Assembly (NCBI GenBank): GCA_017507805.1
Contig: JAFWAC010000034.1
Coordinates: 62,001 to 126,000 of the forward strand
Origin: Clostridia bacterium
GTDB lineage: Bacteria > Bacillota > Clostridia > Oscillospirales > Acutalibacteraceae
Direction: 5' to 3'
DNA: 64,000 bases
Shown: in pieces, positions 8,834 through 18,251 of the stretch
Layout of the letters: every line of letters begins with the position of its first letter
Position numbering within the stretch: position 1 is the first letter of the stretch
Program-made: the position numbers and the translations under genes
Notes under the pieces: model-generated
The model's input: only the letters and a program-made list of their open reading frames with translations
The model's database searches: none
What the model was told of the DNA's origin: nothing

Positions 8834-10936
8834 TTAAAGCACTAACAGTTCCGAAATAACGGTAGCAATAAAGCCGTAGGTCTGTTGGAAAAGCATAATT
8901 ATCATAATCATCAAAAAGAATATAATTGCTACTCCGATAAGGGACAGAAGGCTTGTGAAAACCAATCGTCCGAAGCTGAAATCGTGTATCTTAAACAATC
9001 CGCATATCATCAGTAAAACAAAATAAATCAGCGCAATCGCATTAAGAATAGTTAAAAAGTTTGTTTCACTCGGAAGAAGCACATTTGTCAAAATAACGGT
9101 AATGAAATTTTTTATAACAAGAGGCAGCAGGCTGTAGCAGGTGACAATGCAGATTTCTTTAAGTCTGCCTCTGCCTCCCAACAGCGTACAAACCAACCAA
9201 TTTGCAACTATCCAAAGCACAACAAGACCAACCGAACGCGCCAAAACCCATAAGGAATTAAAGTTTTCCGGATCATACTCTGTAAACAAAAATCCACCCT
9301 TGAGTGTCCCCAGGATTACAGACAGATAAAACAGAACAACCATTATAACGCTTATAAACAGCGAGCCCTGTCCCTTTTCTTTAACCTCATAAAAGGTGTT
9401 GGAGGGATGAATCATTGTGCCCATAAGGAATTTGATTTTTTCATTTTTAACTATAACGACATTTTTGCGCATACTCACTGCCAACAGTATAATTGCGCCT
9501 ATTATAAAGACAAAAAGCAGAGTAAAAATAAGTGTGAAATGCGAATTTATAAAATCGTTTCGGTAATATTCAAAAGCAGTGGCATAGGTGTCTCTGTCGT
9601 AACCGATTTTGGCATACTCCATAGCCGATTTATAGTCACCCTCAATAAGATAGGCGTGGGCAATACCGCTGTATGCCGGTTGGAAGCAGTTATCCTGCTT
9701 TAAAATCTCCTCCCAGCCCGCCTTTGCCTGCTCATAATCACCGTCAAGAGTCATAGTATCAAGTCTGATAATCTCTTTGCCGTAATCATTCAGGCAGAAA
9801 ACAGTGACATTATTATTGGTGCTGTCTGACACAAGCACCCTCTCACCGTCATCCAGCAGGGCAAGTCCCGAAACATTAACAAAGCTTCCGTCCTGATTTC
9901 CTTCGTGCATACCGCCGCCAAACGAGGTAAGCATACGGCAATCCGCATCATAAAGCATCACCTTGCCGAAGGTTGATTCAAGTGCATAGATAAAGCCGTT
10001 ACTGTTTATCTCGATATTCATAATATCCTGATCGGAGAAAGCACCCAGAGCATACTCGTTATTCATCTGGGTATCAACAAAGTTCACGCCTTCCGATTCA
10101 ATGATATTTTTACCCGTTCCGGGACTGAGCTTTCGGATTTGTCCCTTTCTTTCCCATCTCTCTGTAAAGCCGTTGCAGGTATACACAAAGCCCTGCGAAT
10201 CGGTTTTAATGTCAACAAAGCAATAGGGTAATCTTTGCGCCGTGTTTCCCTTTTTGGTATTGTTAGGGAAAATTCGGTTCATAACATTGGTTAAAACACC
10301 GGTTATTCCCGTTGTTACGGTATTGGCGCCGTAAAAACCGAGGAAGCTTTTATCTGCATCGTATAAAAGCGCTCCGTAGTATGAGCCCTCGCTCAAAATG
10401 TATGTGCAGTTCTTTGAATCCACCACAATATATTTAGGTAAGAATTCAAAATCATCCGGAATAAGGGAGGATTCCGGCAGGGTTATAGTCTCTAAAAGCC
10501 TTCCGCTTTCGTCTGTATGCAATACGCGGCGACTGATGGTATCGCAGATATAAACCGTCCCGTCCGTATGAACATAGAGGCTTGAAGCCTTATCGTACCT
10601 TTCGGTATTATCAATAAGCCCGATTTCATACAAAAGGTTATATTTATTATCCAACACAACAATACGGGAATTACTGTCCAAAAGATATATTTTTCCGTTG
10701 CTGTCGGTGTAGATATCACTAAGAGAGGTGAAATCCTCAACGCCGATTTCCTTGGCATCAAAAACCGTTTCTGTAACATACATCGGTCGGTTATATACTT
10801 CCTTTTTTTCATCGCCTATATCCGACCAATATGTATAGCTTGTGTAAGGAATTTCGGCAGAAACCGTGAAGCCGGCAGATATAATGACAGCCAATGCTAC
10901 AACAAATGCTGAAAACTTTAAAATTGTGCGCCTCAA
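8834..10936 (-). CDS. NHL beta-propeller, TPR and Yip1 membrane protein
   Basis: A 700-residue protein with a signal peptide (about 1-28). An extracellular beta-propeller of NHL-like blades follows (about 45-390: repeated 'YLLDSNSRIVVLD', 'VYICDTISRRVL', 'FIYALES' patterns), then a short TPR-like helical part (about 400-455: AGWEEILKQDNCFQPAY, HAYLIEGDYKSAMEYA). One membrane segment (about 468-490) and a C-terminal Yip1-like domain of five membrane segments (about 515-700) complete it. The start is probably TTG at 10936, with AAAGGAGTGATATT just before it. Proteins of this layout recur beside DUF5696 genes in sugar ABC operons, but their role is unknown. It could be a sensor or scaffold coupling the outer glycan layer to the permeases. 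Confidence 0.75.
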   Translation of the reverse strand: MRRTILKFSAFVVALAVIISAGFTVSAEIPYTSYTYWSDIGDEKKEVYNRPMYVTETVFDAKEIGVEDFTSLSDIYTDSNGKIYLLDSNSRIVVLDNKYNLLYEIGLIDNTERYDKASSLYVHTDGTVYICDTISRRVLHTDESGRLLETITLPESSLIPDDFEFLPKYIVVDSKNCTYILSEGSYYGALLYDADKSFLGFYGANTVTTGITGVLTNVMNRIFPNNTKKGNTAQRLPYCFVDIKTDSQGFVYTCNGFTERWERKGQIRKLSPGTGKNIIESEGVNFVDTQMNNEYALGAFSDQDIMNIEINSNGFIYALESTFGKVMLYDADCRMLTSFGGGMHEGNQDGSFVNVSGLALLDDGERVLVSDSTNNNVTVFCLNDYGKEIIRLDTMTLDGDYEQAKAGWEEILKQDNCFQPAYSGIAHAYLIEGDYKSAMEYAKIGYDRDTYATAFEYYRNDFINSHFTLIFTLLFVFIIGAIILLAVSMRKNVVIVKNEKIKFLMGTMIHPSNTFYEVKEKGQGSLFISVIMVVLFYLSVILGTLKGGFLFTEYDPENFNSLWVLARSVGLVVLWIVANWLVCTLLGGRGRLKEICIVTCYSLLPLVIKNFITVILTNVLLPSETNFLTILNAIALIYFVLLMICGLFKIHDFSFGRLVFTSLLSLIGVAIIFFLMIMIIMLFQQTYGFIATVISELLVL

Positions 10937-10940
10937 AATA

Positions 10941-11840
10941 TCACTCCTTTATACCTGCACTGCTCATACCTTCAACAACATTACTCTGTGAAATAAGATA
11001 TACAATAATCGGAGGAAGCATCATAATAACCGTTACAGCCATCGCGCTTCCTGACCTTGCAATTCCTCCTGCAGTTATTTGATTTACAATCTGCGGCAGG
11101 GTTTTCAGCTGCTCTGTGAAAATTGTTCCGTTCGGAACTGTTGACCATATATCCCTGAACGAAAAAAGCAAAATTGTAAAGCAAGCAGGCTTTATTATGG
11201 GCAAAACAATCGAGAAAAATATTCTGTAATGATTTGCGCCGTCAATTTTAGCGGCCTCAAGCAAAGCCTCCGGCAAATAGCCCTCGATGTACTGCTTCAT
11301 AAGAAAGACGCCCAAGGTCGATGCCATCGGAGGGAGTATGTATACCCAATATGTATCTATTATCTGCATTTTTGAAAAAATCAAATACTGCGGAACCGCA
11401 AGGGTGCAACCGCTGAACATAAGGGCAAACTGAACTATCCAGAACATAAAGTTTTTCCCGTAAAAGGTTGCCTTTGCCAGAACAAATGCCGCCATTGCCG
11501 CTATAATGATATAAAAAAGTGTAGTCACTATACTTATTGCAACACTGTTAAAAAGATATCTTGAAAGCGGAACCTTGAGAGACGCCATCAAATCAGGCAA
11601 TATCAGGTAATTACCCAATGTGGGGCGGCTTACAAAAAACTTAGGCGGGAAAATAAGCAACTCGTCCAACGGTTTAAATGAGGTGCAGACAGCGTATATT
11701 AATGGCAGCATTGTGAAAAGTCCGGCGGAAAAGATAATGAAAAAATTCATAAAATTTCCGAATTTTGAACGGGTGAATCTTCGGCTTGCCATTTTATTGC
11801 TTGCTATTTTATGGTTTTGAATAAATTTCTTTAAAGACAC
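10941..11840 (-). CDS. Carbohydrate ABC transporter permease (MalG type)
   Basis: Second subunit of the first permease pair, 299 residues with six predicted membrane segments. The ATPase-docking loop reads EAAKIDGANHYRIFF followed by VLP. The start appears to be GTG at 11840, with GAGGG seven bases upstream; an overlapping ATG in another frame hits a stop at once. It lies 10 bp after its MalF-type partner and 4 bp before the propeller/Yip1 gene, so the three are surely co-transcribed. It probably works with the 946-residue binding protein at 12785-15625. Confidence 0.93.
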   Translation of the reverse strand: MSLKKFIQNHKIASNKMASRRFTRSKFGNFMNFFIIFSAGLFTMLPLIYAVCTSFKPLDELLIFPPKFFVSRPTLGNYLILPDLMASLKVPLSRYLFNSVAISIVTTLFYIIIAAMAAFVLAKATFYGKNFMFWIVQFALMFSGCTLAVPQYLIFSKMQIIDTYWVYILPPMASTLGVFLMKQYIEGYLPEALLEAAKIDGANHYRIFFSIVLPIIKPACFTILLFSFRDIWSTVPNGTIFTEQLKTLPQIVNQITAGGIARSGSAMAVTVIMMLPPIIVYLISQSNVVEGMSSAGIKE

Positions 11841-11850
11841 ATTAATACCC

Positions 11851-12765
11851 TCATTTCTGAGTCATTTGAAGGATTTTGCCAACAACCAATCGCGTGGCAA
11901 CCATCATAATAAAGAGTACAACCGCTATTGCAGAGGCATATCCAAACTCATATCTTACCGTTGCCACATCCGACATAAGTGAAACGATTGTGTCAACTGC
12001 ATTGGCTTTACTTGGGTAGCCTGCAAGTGCTATCGCAATGGTGCTTACGGCAAAGCTGCTTTGTATCTGCATAACCGCGCTGAACAGAAGCATATGCGAC
12101 ATTGAGGGAAGTGTTATATACCTCAGCTCCTGCCATCTGTTTCTGATACCGTCTATGGAGCCTGCTTCATACAAATCTCTGCTGATGTTTTGCAGACCTG
12201 AAATATTACCAAGAAATGAAATACCCATACTTTGCCATAGCTGAACAATAATTATAATGGGCATTAAGTAGGCTTCATTTTTCAGCCACACGATGGGCTC
12301 GGTTATAATACCAAAGGATAAAAGAAAGCTGTTTATATAACCGTAGCTGTCGCCGCTGAAGGCAACCTGCCATATAAAATAAGCGTTGCCGACCAATGAC
12401 GGGGCATAAAACATAAGTGACATAAATGCCCTGACCTTAGGTGTAAACTCGTTTACAGCCCACGCAAGCACAAAGGACAATAAAAATCCGAGAGGGCCTG
12501 CAACCACCGCAAAAACGAGTGTGTTCTTAACGGTCACGGCAAAGGCAGTGTCATTAACAATAAGTCTTCGGTAATTTTCAATTCCGATAAATTTGGGGGA
12601 TGATATCAAATCATACGATGTGAGGCTGAGAAGCACCGAAGAAATGATGGGCGCAATCGTAAATACAATAAAGAAAATCAAAAAGGGAGCAAACATAATA
12701 AACATTGGAATATTTTCCTTGAAATTCAGATATAGCTCTCTTTTTCCGATTTTTCTAAGCTTCAT
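11851..12765 (-). CDS. Sugar ABC transporter permease (MalF type)
   Basis: First permease of the first pair, 304 residues. It has a short basic cytoplasmic N-terminus (MKLRKIGKREL) and six membrane segments, with the EAA loop seen as EAGSIDGIRNRWQEL followed by TLP. The start is set by AAAGGAGGACAAA directly before the ATG at 12765. A frame extension to 12792 would run into the 3' end of the preceding gene and lacks a ribosome site. The gene sits 19 bp downstream of the large solute-binding protein, its probable partner. Confidence 0.93.
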   Translation of the reverse strand: MKLRKIGKRELYLNFKENIPMFIMFAPFLIFFIVFTIAPIISSVLLSLTSYDLISSPKFIGIENYRRLIVNDTAFAVTVKNTLVFAVVAGPLGFLLSFVLAWAVNEFTPKVRAFMSLMFYAPSLVGNAYFIWQVAFSGDSYGYINSFLLSFGIITEPIVWLKNEAYLMPIIIIVQLWQSMGISFLGNISGLQNISRDLYEAGSIDGIRNRWQELRYITLPSMSHMLLFSAVMQIQSSFAVSTIAIALAGYPSKANAVDTIVSLMSDVATVRYEFGYASAIAVVLFIMMVATRLVVGKILQMTQK

Positions 12766-12784
12766 TTTGTCCTCCTTTTGCAGA

Positions 12785-15625
12785 TTAATCAATGCTGTAA
12801 TCGTTTATCTTACGCATTATTTCGTCATCTGCAACCTTACTCCACTTAATCAAAGTATCCTTTGGATGAGCCGTTCCGTTCACAACCGACCAATAAGCCT
12901 GGTCAATACAACGGGTGAGATAATAGCTTCCCGGCACCTCCGGCACTTCGTTGACAAGAGACCATTGCTCAAGCAAAACATCCAATACATCGGTTTCCCA
13001 GGAAAGTCTTGAAAATGCCTCTATATTTGATGTGCCTATTCTGCCTATCATACCTAATATTGACTCAACATTATTTGAAAATCTGACCTGTGTATCGGCA
13101 GAGGTCCACCACTTTAAAAATTCCCATGCCTCGTCCTTGTGAGATGACTTTTTTATTATCGCACAGCCTGTTCCGGCGCCGGCAACCGTGTTATTTCCGT
13201 TTTCCGTACCCGGCACAAGTGCTACCGACCACCTTCCGCTGATTTCGCGGGCGGCGGAATAAAGTGTCATATATGTAGCATAGGGTGCTATTCCCAACGG
13301 CATTGAGCCGCCCCTGAAGCGATTGTAAAAATCCGCTTCCTTATACAAATCATAATCGGTGTAAAATTCTGTCCATCTTTCAAAAACATCTATGGAGGCT
13401 TTTGAAATCAGGTTTGTAGCATTAAGCTCCTCGTTATAGAGACTGAGACCGCTTTGTGACATTAATGTCGGGAACAGATTAAGGCTTCCTATTCCCGCAT
13501 TAACCGTTGTGGAAGATGTGATTTGTGTATACGGTACATACACACTCATATTATTTCTCTGTATAACGGTGGCGGCATCTAAAAATTCATTCCAAGTTTT
13601 TGGCGGTGTTAAACCGAGATTTTTGAAAATATCGGTTCTGTAGAACATGAGCAAGAAGCTCTGTGTATCAGGCAGGGCATACAGGGCGTCATTATATTGA
13701 TATGGCACCTCTGCCGAAGCCTGAAATCTTGAAAGAACCTCATCGCAATCTTCGAAATTGCTTAAATCATACAAGGCACCGCGTATACCCAGATTTACGG
13801 GATCGGTTCTTGTCATCTGTATCGCAAGATCGGGGAAATTTCCCGAAAGAATACCGTTAATCAGGGAAGCGTTTACTATCTCAAGATTGACCTTTATGCC
13901 CGTTTGCTGTGTAAAGGACTCGTTAATAAGAGAATTCAGCACCGATGCCTGGTCCTGTCCCCAATTTACCCAGATACGAAGGTTATCCTTATCACTGTTT
14001 TCCTCAGATGAAAAAGAATAATTATTTGAAAAAGATATAATGAAGCGCTTTATTCCGTATAAAAGTGATTTAAAAAAGCCTACATCCTTTTTCTCGGTAT
14101 TCTGTCCGTACGGAATAAAGGATATTTCATCAAGTGAGAGAGGCATATTAACCATATCATAAAGCCATGAGCCAAGCGCAGTATAATTAGTGTAATAATC
14201 AGACAGGTACTGCTGTGCAACATACGGACTTTTGAGCATGGAGTTGAGCACGCGCATCATATTTTGCATTGCCGCTACATATTGAGTGCTTTGGTTGTTG
14301 GAATGTACTTTTATGTCCGACACCAATTTTTCCAAATCGCTGTAACACTTTTCAAGTGTCTCGGTGAAGCCGGGTATTTGCTTGAACAGCTCATAATCGC
14401 GGTTTAAATCGGGAGTTTCACTTGTAATCATGATGATTTTTATATATTCATCACCGAGTGTTTCAACTATTTCGGATAATCTCTCAAAGTGCTCTGCCTT
14501 TTCGCCGACATTCACCTCAAGCGAAAGGGTGTGGCTTCCTTCGTCAAGGAAAAAGTAATAAGGGTTGCTGTTTTCATCCGAGAATGTATATCTTTCCCAA
14601 CCGGTTCCGTAAGGAAATGTTACTGTTTTCGCCTCAGTAAAGGGTGTTTTACCGTCTATCTTAAGCCAACGCAGACTTTGTCCGTTTATCAAATCAGACT
14701 GCTTGTATCGGAAATTAATGCAGTAATAGCCCGCGGTGTCAACATTAAAATTCCATGTCAGCCTCTCAGCAGGCTTTTGCCAGGTTGTTCCGCCTATGTA
14801 ATTGATTTTCAAAAGGTAAGGATTACTCGGTGTCATACCTGCATCGCTGTTGTTCGATTTTGGTATAATAGACGAGCTTGTTTTTAAGTCTGCAGTCTCC
14901 GCTTGAATGGTTATAGAAGCTGCCTTTGTTTCAAGATTTTCATATCCGTCTGAAGCTTCTTTATAGCTTTCGGTTTTTTCAGGAGTGACAAATGACAGCT
15001 CACTCAAAATTATTCCCTGCTCAGGTGCCTCAAGGGTTAAAATATGTACGCCCTTTGAAAGATAAAACTCATACGGTGCATTTGCAATTCCTGTGCTGTC
15101 ATGCAAAAGCTCCTCTATGAACTCCTCAGTTTCTACCTGCTCCTGAGCATATTCGTTTCCTGCCGCATCAGTACGGGGCTCATCAGACTTGTTTTGCCAA
15201 AGTCGCTTCAAAACAATTTCTTTTGCCTCCTCAAAGGGAAAGGCTCCGTCCAACTTAACACCAAGTGAAACATCAAGCCCAACGGTCTGCGGCTTCCATA
15301 CCACTTTCAGGTTAAAAAGTCCGTCATTGTGTGTCTCAAAGGAAAAATTCAGATTACCCTCTCCGTCTTTCCATGAAAGCAGACCGTCACCGAAATCTGC
15401 AAGCGCACCCTCTGTGGAAAATTTTTCCAAATTCAGCTCTATTGCTTTTTCCTCCCGAGAAGCGCCGTTGTTTGCTTTTGAATAAGCACTGTAACTGACT
15501 GCCTCGGCGTACAGATTTTCATCATAAGCCTTATTATCTGTGTCGGCAAAAGCAGTAACAGCTTGTGAAGCCAACAACAGCATCACCAATATAAAAGAGA
15601 TGAAAATCCTTGAAAAATTACGCAT
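12785..15625 (-). CDS. Large solute-binding protein with N-terminal carbohydrate-binding-like modules
   Basis: 946 residues, about twice the usual size of a family 1 solute-binding protein. The signal peptide (about 1-28) ends TAFAD, without a lipobox Cys. Two beta-sandwich modules resembling carbohydrate-binding modules follow (about 50-215 and 232-380, both with 'W..NFS/FNV' and 'G.HTLSLE/VHILTLEAPE' edges). A mostly helical linker (about 385-520) comes next. The classic binding fold starts near residue 550 (LRIWVNWGQDQ) and carries PDLAIQMTR, KTWNEFLDA and a typical late EAWEFLKWWTS. It stands at the head of the permease cluster, 41 bp after the GH16 gene. The fusion suggests capture of a polymer or long oligosaccharide at the cell surface. 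Anchoring without a lipid Cys is unclear; an uncleaved signal segment is possible. Confidence 0.85.
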   Translation of the reverse strand: MRNFSRIFISFILVMLLLASQAVTAFADTDNKAYDENLYAEAVSYSAYSKANNGASREEKAIELNLEKFSTEGALADFGDGLLSWKDGEGNLNFSFETHNDGLFNLKVVWKPQTVGLDVSLGVKLDGAFPFEEAKEIVLKRLWQNKSDEPRTDAAGNEYAQEQVETEEFIEELLHDSTGIANAPYEFYLSKGVHILTLEAPEQGIILSELSFVTPEKTESYKEASDGYENLETKAASITIQAETADLKTSSSIIPKSNNSDAGMTPSNPYLLKINYIGGTTWQKPAERLTWNFNVDTAGYYCINFRYKQSDLINGQSLRWLKIDGKTPFTEAKTVTFPYGTGWERYTFSDENSNPYYFFLDEGSHTLSLEVNVGEKAEHFERLSEIVETLGDEYIKIIMITSETPDLNRDYELFKQIPGFTETLEKCYSDLEKLVSDIKVHSNNQSTQYVAAMQNMMRVLNSMLKSPYVAQQYLSDYYTNYTALGSWLYDMVNMPLSLDEISFIPYGQNTEKKDVGFFKSLLYGIKRFIISFSNNYSFSSEENSDKDNLRIWVNWGQDQASVLNSLINESFTQQTGIKVNLEIVNASLINGILSGNFPDLAIQMTRTDPVNLGIRGALYDLSNFEDCDEVLSRFQASAEVPYQYNDALYALPDTQSFLLMFYRTDIFKNLGLTPPKTWNEFLDAATVIQRNNMSVYVPYTQITSSTTVNAGIGSLNLFPTLMSQSGLSLYNEELNATNLISKASIDVFERWTEFYTDYDLYKEADFYNRFRGGSMPLGIAPYATYMTLYSAAREISGRWSVALVPGTENGNNTVAGAGTGCAIIKKSSHKDEAWEFLKWWTSADTQVRFSNNVESILGMIGRIGTSNIEAFSRLSWETDVLDVLLEQWSLVNEVPEVPGSYYLTRCIDQAYWSVVNGTAHPKDTLIKWSKVADDEIMRKINDYSID

Positions 15626-15666
15626 TGCAATCTTTTCCTTTCTTATTTTGCGGCATTTTAGTACAC

Positions 15667-17139
15667 TTAATCAGCAAAGTTCAGGCTGCCAACACCCGGA
15701 ATTTGATATAATCTTACATAATCAATAAAGTATTCAAACGGCAGTCCATCGTTATTTACAAGGTTGCTTGCCGTGGTGTGACCCGCATCCGATACATATA
15801 TGAAGTTATTGAATATTACGAACAGGTTTTTATTAAAGCCGTCCATATCCGTATCGTCAAAGCTTTTTGTCAAATCGTATGTCATATAATCTTTTCCGTC
15901 TACCGACATAATCATCTTTTCGGGTGTCCACTCAAAGCCGTAGGTATGATATTCATTGCTAAGGGTGGCATAATCTTCATAGACAAAGTTTTCAGAAGCC
16001 CGCTTGCCGGAGTTATACATAGAGTGATCGCCGTTTGCATACCATTTGTGTATATTCGGAACCACTGTATTCAAAGAGGAAAACACCTCAAAAACATCTA
16101 TCTCAACATTATACTCAAGCGACTGTGAGTTGCTTCCGATGAGCTTATTTCCAAGTGCCTTGTTACTTACAAGCCAGAAGGATGGCCAAGCGCCCTGCTT
16201 GAAGGGTACCCTTGCCCTTATTTCAAGATAACCGTATTTATAGCCCATGGTGTCCTGCGTACACAACGAGGAGTTGGTGGCATACTGAGCCGCAGGTCTT
16301 GCGGCGTTATAGTAACGAATAGCAGTCAGCTTGCATAATCCCTCGTTAATATTTATAACATTTTCATCTCTGAGGCAAGGCATCAGGTTTGAGCCTGCCA
16401 TCTTATCCTCGAAGCACCATTTTGCCATATCGAGCGAGCTTCCGCCAAACTCGTCTCCCCAGACATATTCATAGTTTTTCTTAACAACTGCCAGAAAGTT
16501 CTCAGTTTTACCCGTAACAAGATTTGCCTTGCCTTTAGCATATTTAAGGGAAACAAACCAATCGACAGCCGTTTCAACCATTGCAAAATGACCGCCCTCG
16601 AAAAACAGCTTTTCTTTAAGAACACTTACTGCGTACTCATTAGTTCCAAGCTTACTTTTGGCGCGGTTTGTGTCACCCACCAATATTTCTTTTGCCTTGA
16701 CCGCACTGCGGTCATCGGTGACAGAAAGGGTTACCCCAGCATATTTTTTGAAATATGTCTGAAGCTTTTCCGCCGCCGCTTTTCCGCTGCGACTGCCGTT
16801 TGGATAAACGATTATGTATCCGTCAGGACCGTTCCAGGAGGTGACATTAACAGAATATTCTGGCACCACAGCCGTTTGTGCGCTGTCTGTTTCCTTTTCT
16901 GCCAACGGTCGTTTTTCTCTGCCGTCAGTATAGGAGTCAGATATATCACTATCGTAATCATAATCGTTATTATCGCCGTTATCAGAAGCAGTATCGTCTG
17001 ACTGCACAATAACCTTGATTACCTTCTTTTTCTTTTTCGTTGTTTGCGTCTCGCTTGAGCAGCCCACAACAAAGGTTAAAACGAGCAATAAGGAAAGTGC
17101 TGTTTTTACCATTCGAACAATCATTTCTCTTTTCAGCAT
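15667..17139 (-). CDS. Glycoside hydrolase family 16 lipoprotein
   Basis: Endo-acting beta-glycanase, 490 residues. The lipobox (V-V-G-C) follows a hydrophobic segment, so the enzyme should be tethered outside the membrane. An acidic linker (about 35-80) and a region of about 90 residues of uncertain fold precede the GH16 domain (about 225-490). That domain contains the diagnostic E-I-D-V-F-E active site at about 346-351: Glu346 as nucleophile, Glu351 as acid/base. GH16 enzymes cut beta-1,3/1,4-glucans, xyloglucan or marine galactans; sequence alone does not choose. The ATG at 17139 has AAAGGAAAAAGATAGTG before it and is preferred over an in-frame extension to 17187. First gene of the transport operon, divergent from an AraC gene. 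Confidence 0.9.
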   Translation of the reverse strand: MLKREMIVRMVKTALSLLLVLTFVVGCSSETQTTKKKKKVIKVIVQSDDTASDNGDNNDYDYDSDISDSYTDGREKRPLAEKETDSAQTAVVPEYSVNVTSWNGPDGYIIVYPNGSRSGKAAAEKLQTYFKKYAGVTLSVTDDRSAVKAKEILVGDTNRAKSKLGTNEYAVSVLKEKLFFEGGHFAMVETAVDWFVSLKYAKGKANLVTGKTENFLAVVKKNYEYVWGDEFGGSSLDMAKWCFEDKMAGSNLMPCLRDENVININEGLCKLTAIRYYNAARPAAQYATNSSLCTQDTMGYKYGYLEIRARVPFKQGAWPSFWLVSNKALGNKLIGSNSQSLEYNVEIDVFEVFSSLNTVVPNIHKWYANGDHSMYNSGKRASENFVYEDYATLSNEYHTYGFEWTPEKMIMSVDGKDYMTYDLTKSFDDTDMDGFNKNLFVIFNNFIYVSDAGHTTASNLVNNDGLPFEYFIDYVRLYQIPGVGSLNFAD

Positions 17140-17400
17140 CACTATCTTTTTCCTTTCACAATAGCATAATTCGGGCGAATGTATCATATCACACTAACAT
17201 TTTACACAAAGCAAATAATAAAAACAATGGATGTTTTACCCTTTTTTGTATTTTTCTTCATTTTATTTTTTCAACCATTCCCTCAAAAATACTATTTTTG
17301 CACAAAACAACCTTGAATTAAAGGGAAAACTATGCTATTATAATGCAAAGCACCAATTTTTTCGCACAAATCATTGTATTCGATAGGAAGGCGGGTTTTT
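17140..17400. promoter_or_regulatory. Divergent control region between GH16 operon and AraC gene
   Basis: AT-rich gap with no gene. A TATAAT box at 17339-17344 is the best -10 for the AraC gene, although no good -35 is correctly spaced. On the minus strand a TATGAT box near 17185 is a weak -10 for the GH16-led operon. Weak promoters are expected for an AraC-activated system. Ribosome site AGGAAGGCGG precedes the AraC ATG. Confidence 0.45.
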
Positions 17401-18225
17401 ATGGATTGTAATCTGACCGAATTCTATGTCAAAAGCATTACGCGGGTTCATTTCTTGGATGAAAAAATATATCCCAACAATTATGTGGAATATTCACCCT
17501 ATCTGCATTGGGACGAGCTTATTTTTTATAAGGATACCGTTGCCACCGTTTATTTTGACGATTTTGTCTTTCATGTGCAGCCTAACGATATTCTCTACCT
17601 GCCGGGAGGCGCACACAAAAAATATATTGTGAAGTTTCAGGATTCAGGAACCTTCACCGATGTGTTTTTTATACCCAACATTCCGTTAAACTCAACCCCT
17701 ATTTTATACAAGAGCTCACCGCAAATTAATACTTACATCAATTTCCAACAGCTTCTTGCAAAATGGCAACAGGACAAAGAAGGAAACCACGCAAAGTGTA
17801 TGTCGCTTTTTTGGGATTTGATTTATAAAATCCAGCTCATTACGCATCATCCGCTTAATCAGCACAATACCCTTTTGCCTGCCATTGAGTATATAAAGAG
17901 CAATTATCTTGATCCGCACCTATCCGTAAACGACATGGCTATGCGGTGCGGAATAAGCTATTCACAATTCATCAAGGTTTTCAAGGAGGTATTTTCAACA
18001 ACACCCAAAGCATACATTATCAGGCTTAAAATCAACCAGGCCTGCGAGCTGTTAAGGACAGATAAATCAATAACAGAAATATCCGATGCCCTTGGTTTTT
18101 CAGATGTTTATTTTTTCAGCAAGCAATTCAAAAACTATATGAACATCTCTCCAAAGGAGTACCGCAAAAAATTCCTTCAAAACAACATGTTTTTTAACAA
18201 GGTTCAGCCGTTGGAAAAGGTTTAG
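17401..18225 (+). CDS. AraC-family transcriptional regulator
   Basis: 274 residues. The N-terminal half is a cupin-like effector-binding domain (DILYLPGGAHKKYIVKF). The C-terminal half (about 168-270) has two helix-turn-helix motifs: LSVNDMAMRCGISYSQFIKV, then ITEISDALGFSDVYFFSKQF and the family end SPKEYRKKF. The ATG at 17401 follows AGGAAGGCGGGTTTTT; an upstream TTG is less likely. Divergent from the GH16-led sugar-uptake operon, which it probably activates in response to the imported sugar. Confidence 0.92.
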   Translation: MDCNLTEFYVKSITRVHFLDEKIYPNNYVEYSPYLHWDELIFYKDTVATVYFDDFVFHVQPNDILYLPGGAHKKYIVKFQDSGTFTDVFFIPNIPLNSTPILYKSSPQINTYINFQQLLAKWQQDKEGNHAKCMSLFWDLIYKIQLITHHPLNQHNTLLPAIEYIKSNYLDPHLSVNDMAMRCGISYSQFIKVFKEVFSTTPKAYIIRLKINQACELLRTDKSITEISDALGFSDVYFFSKQFKNYMNISPKEYRKKFLQNNMFFNKVQPLEKV

Positions 18226-18251
18226 GTCACCGCATCTTAAAACCGTCCGAT

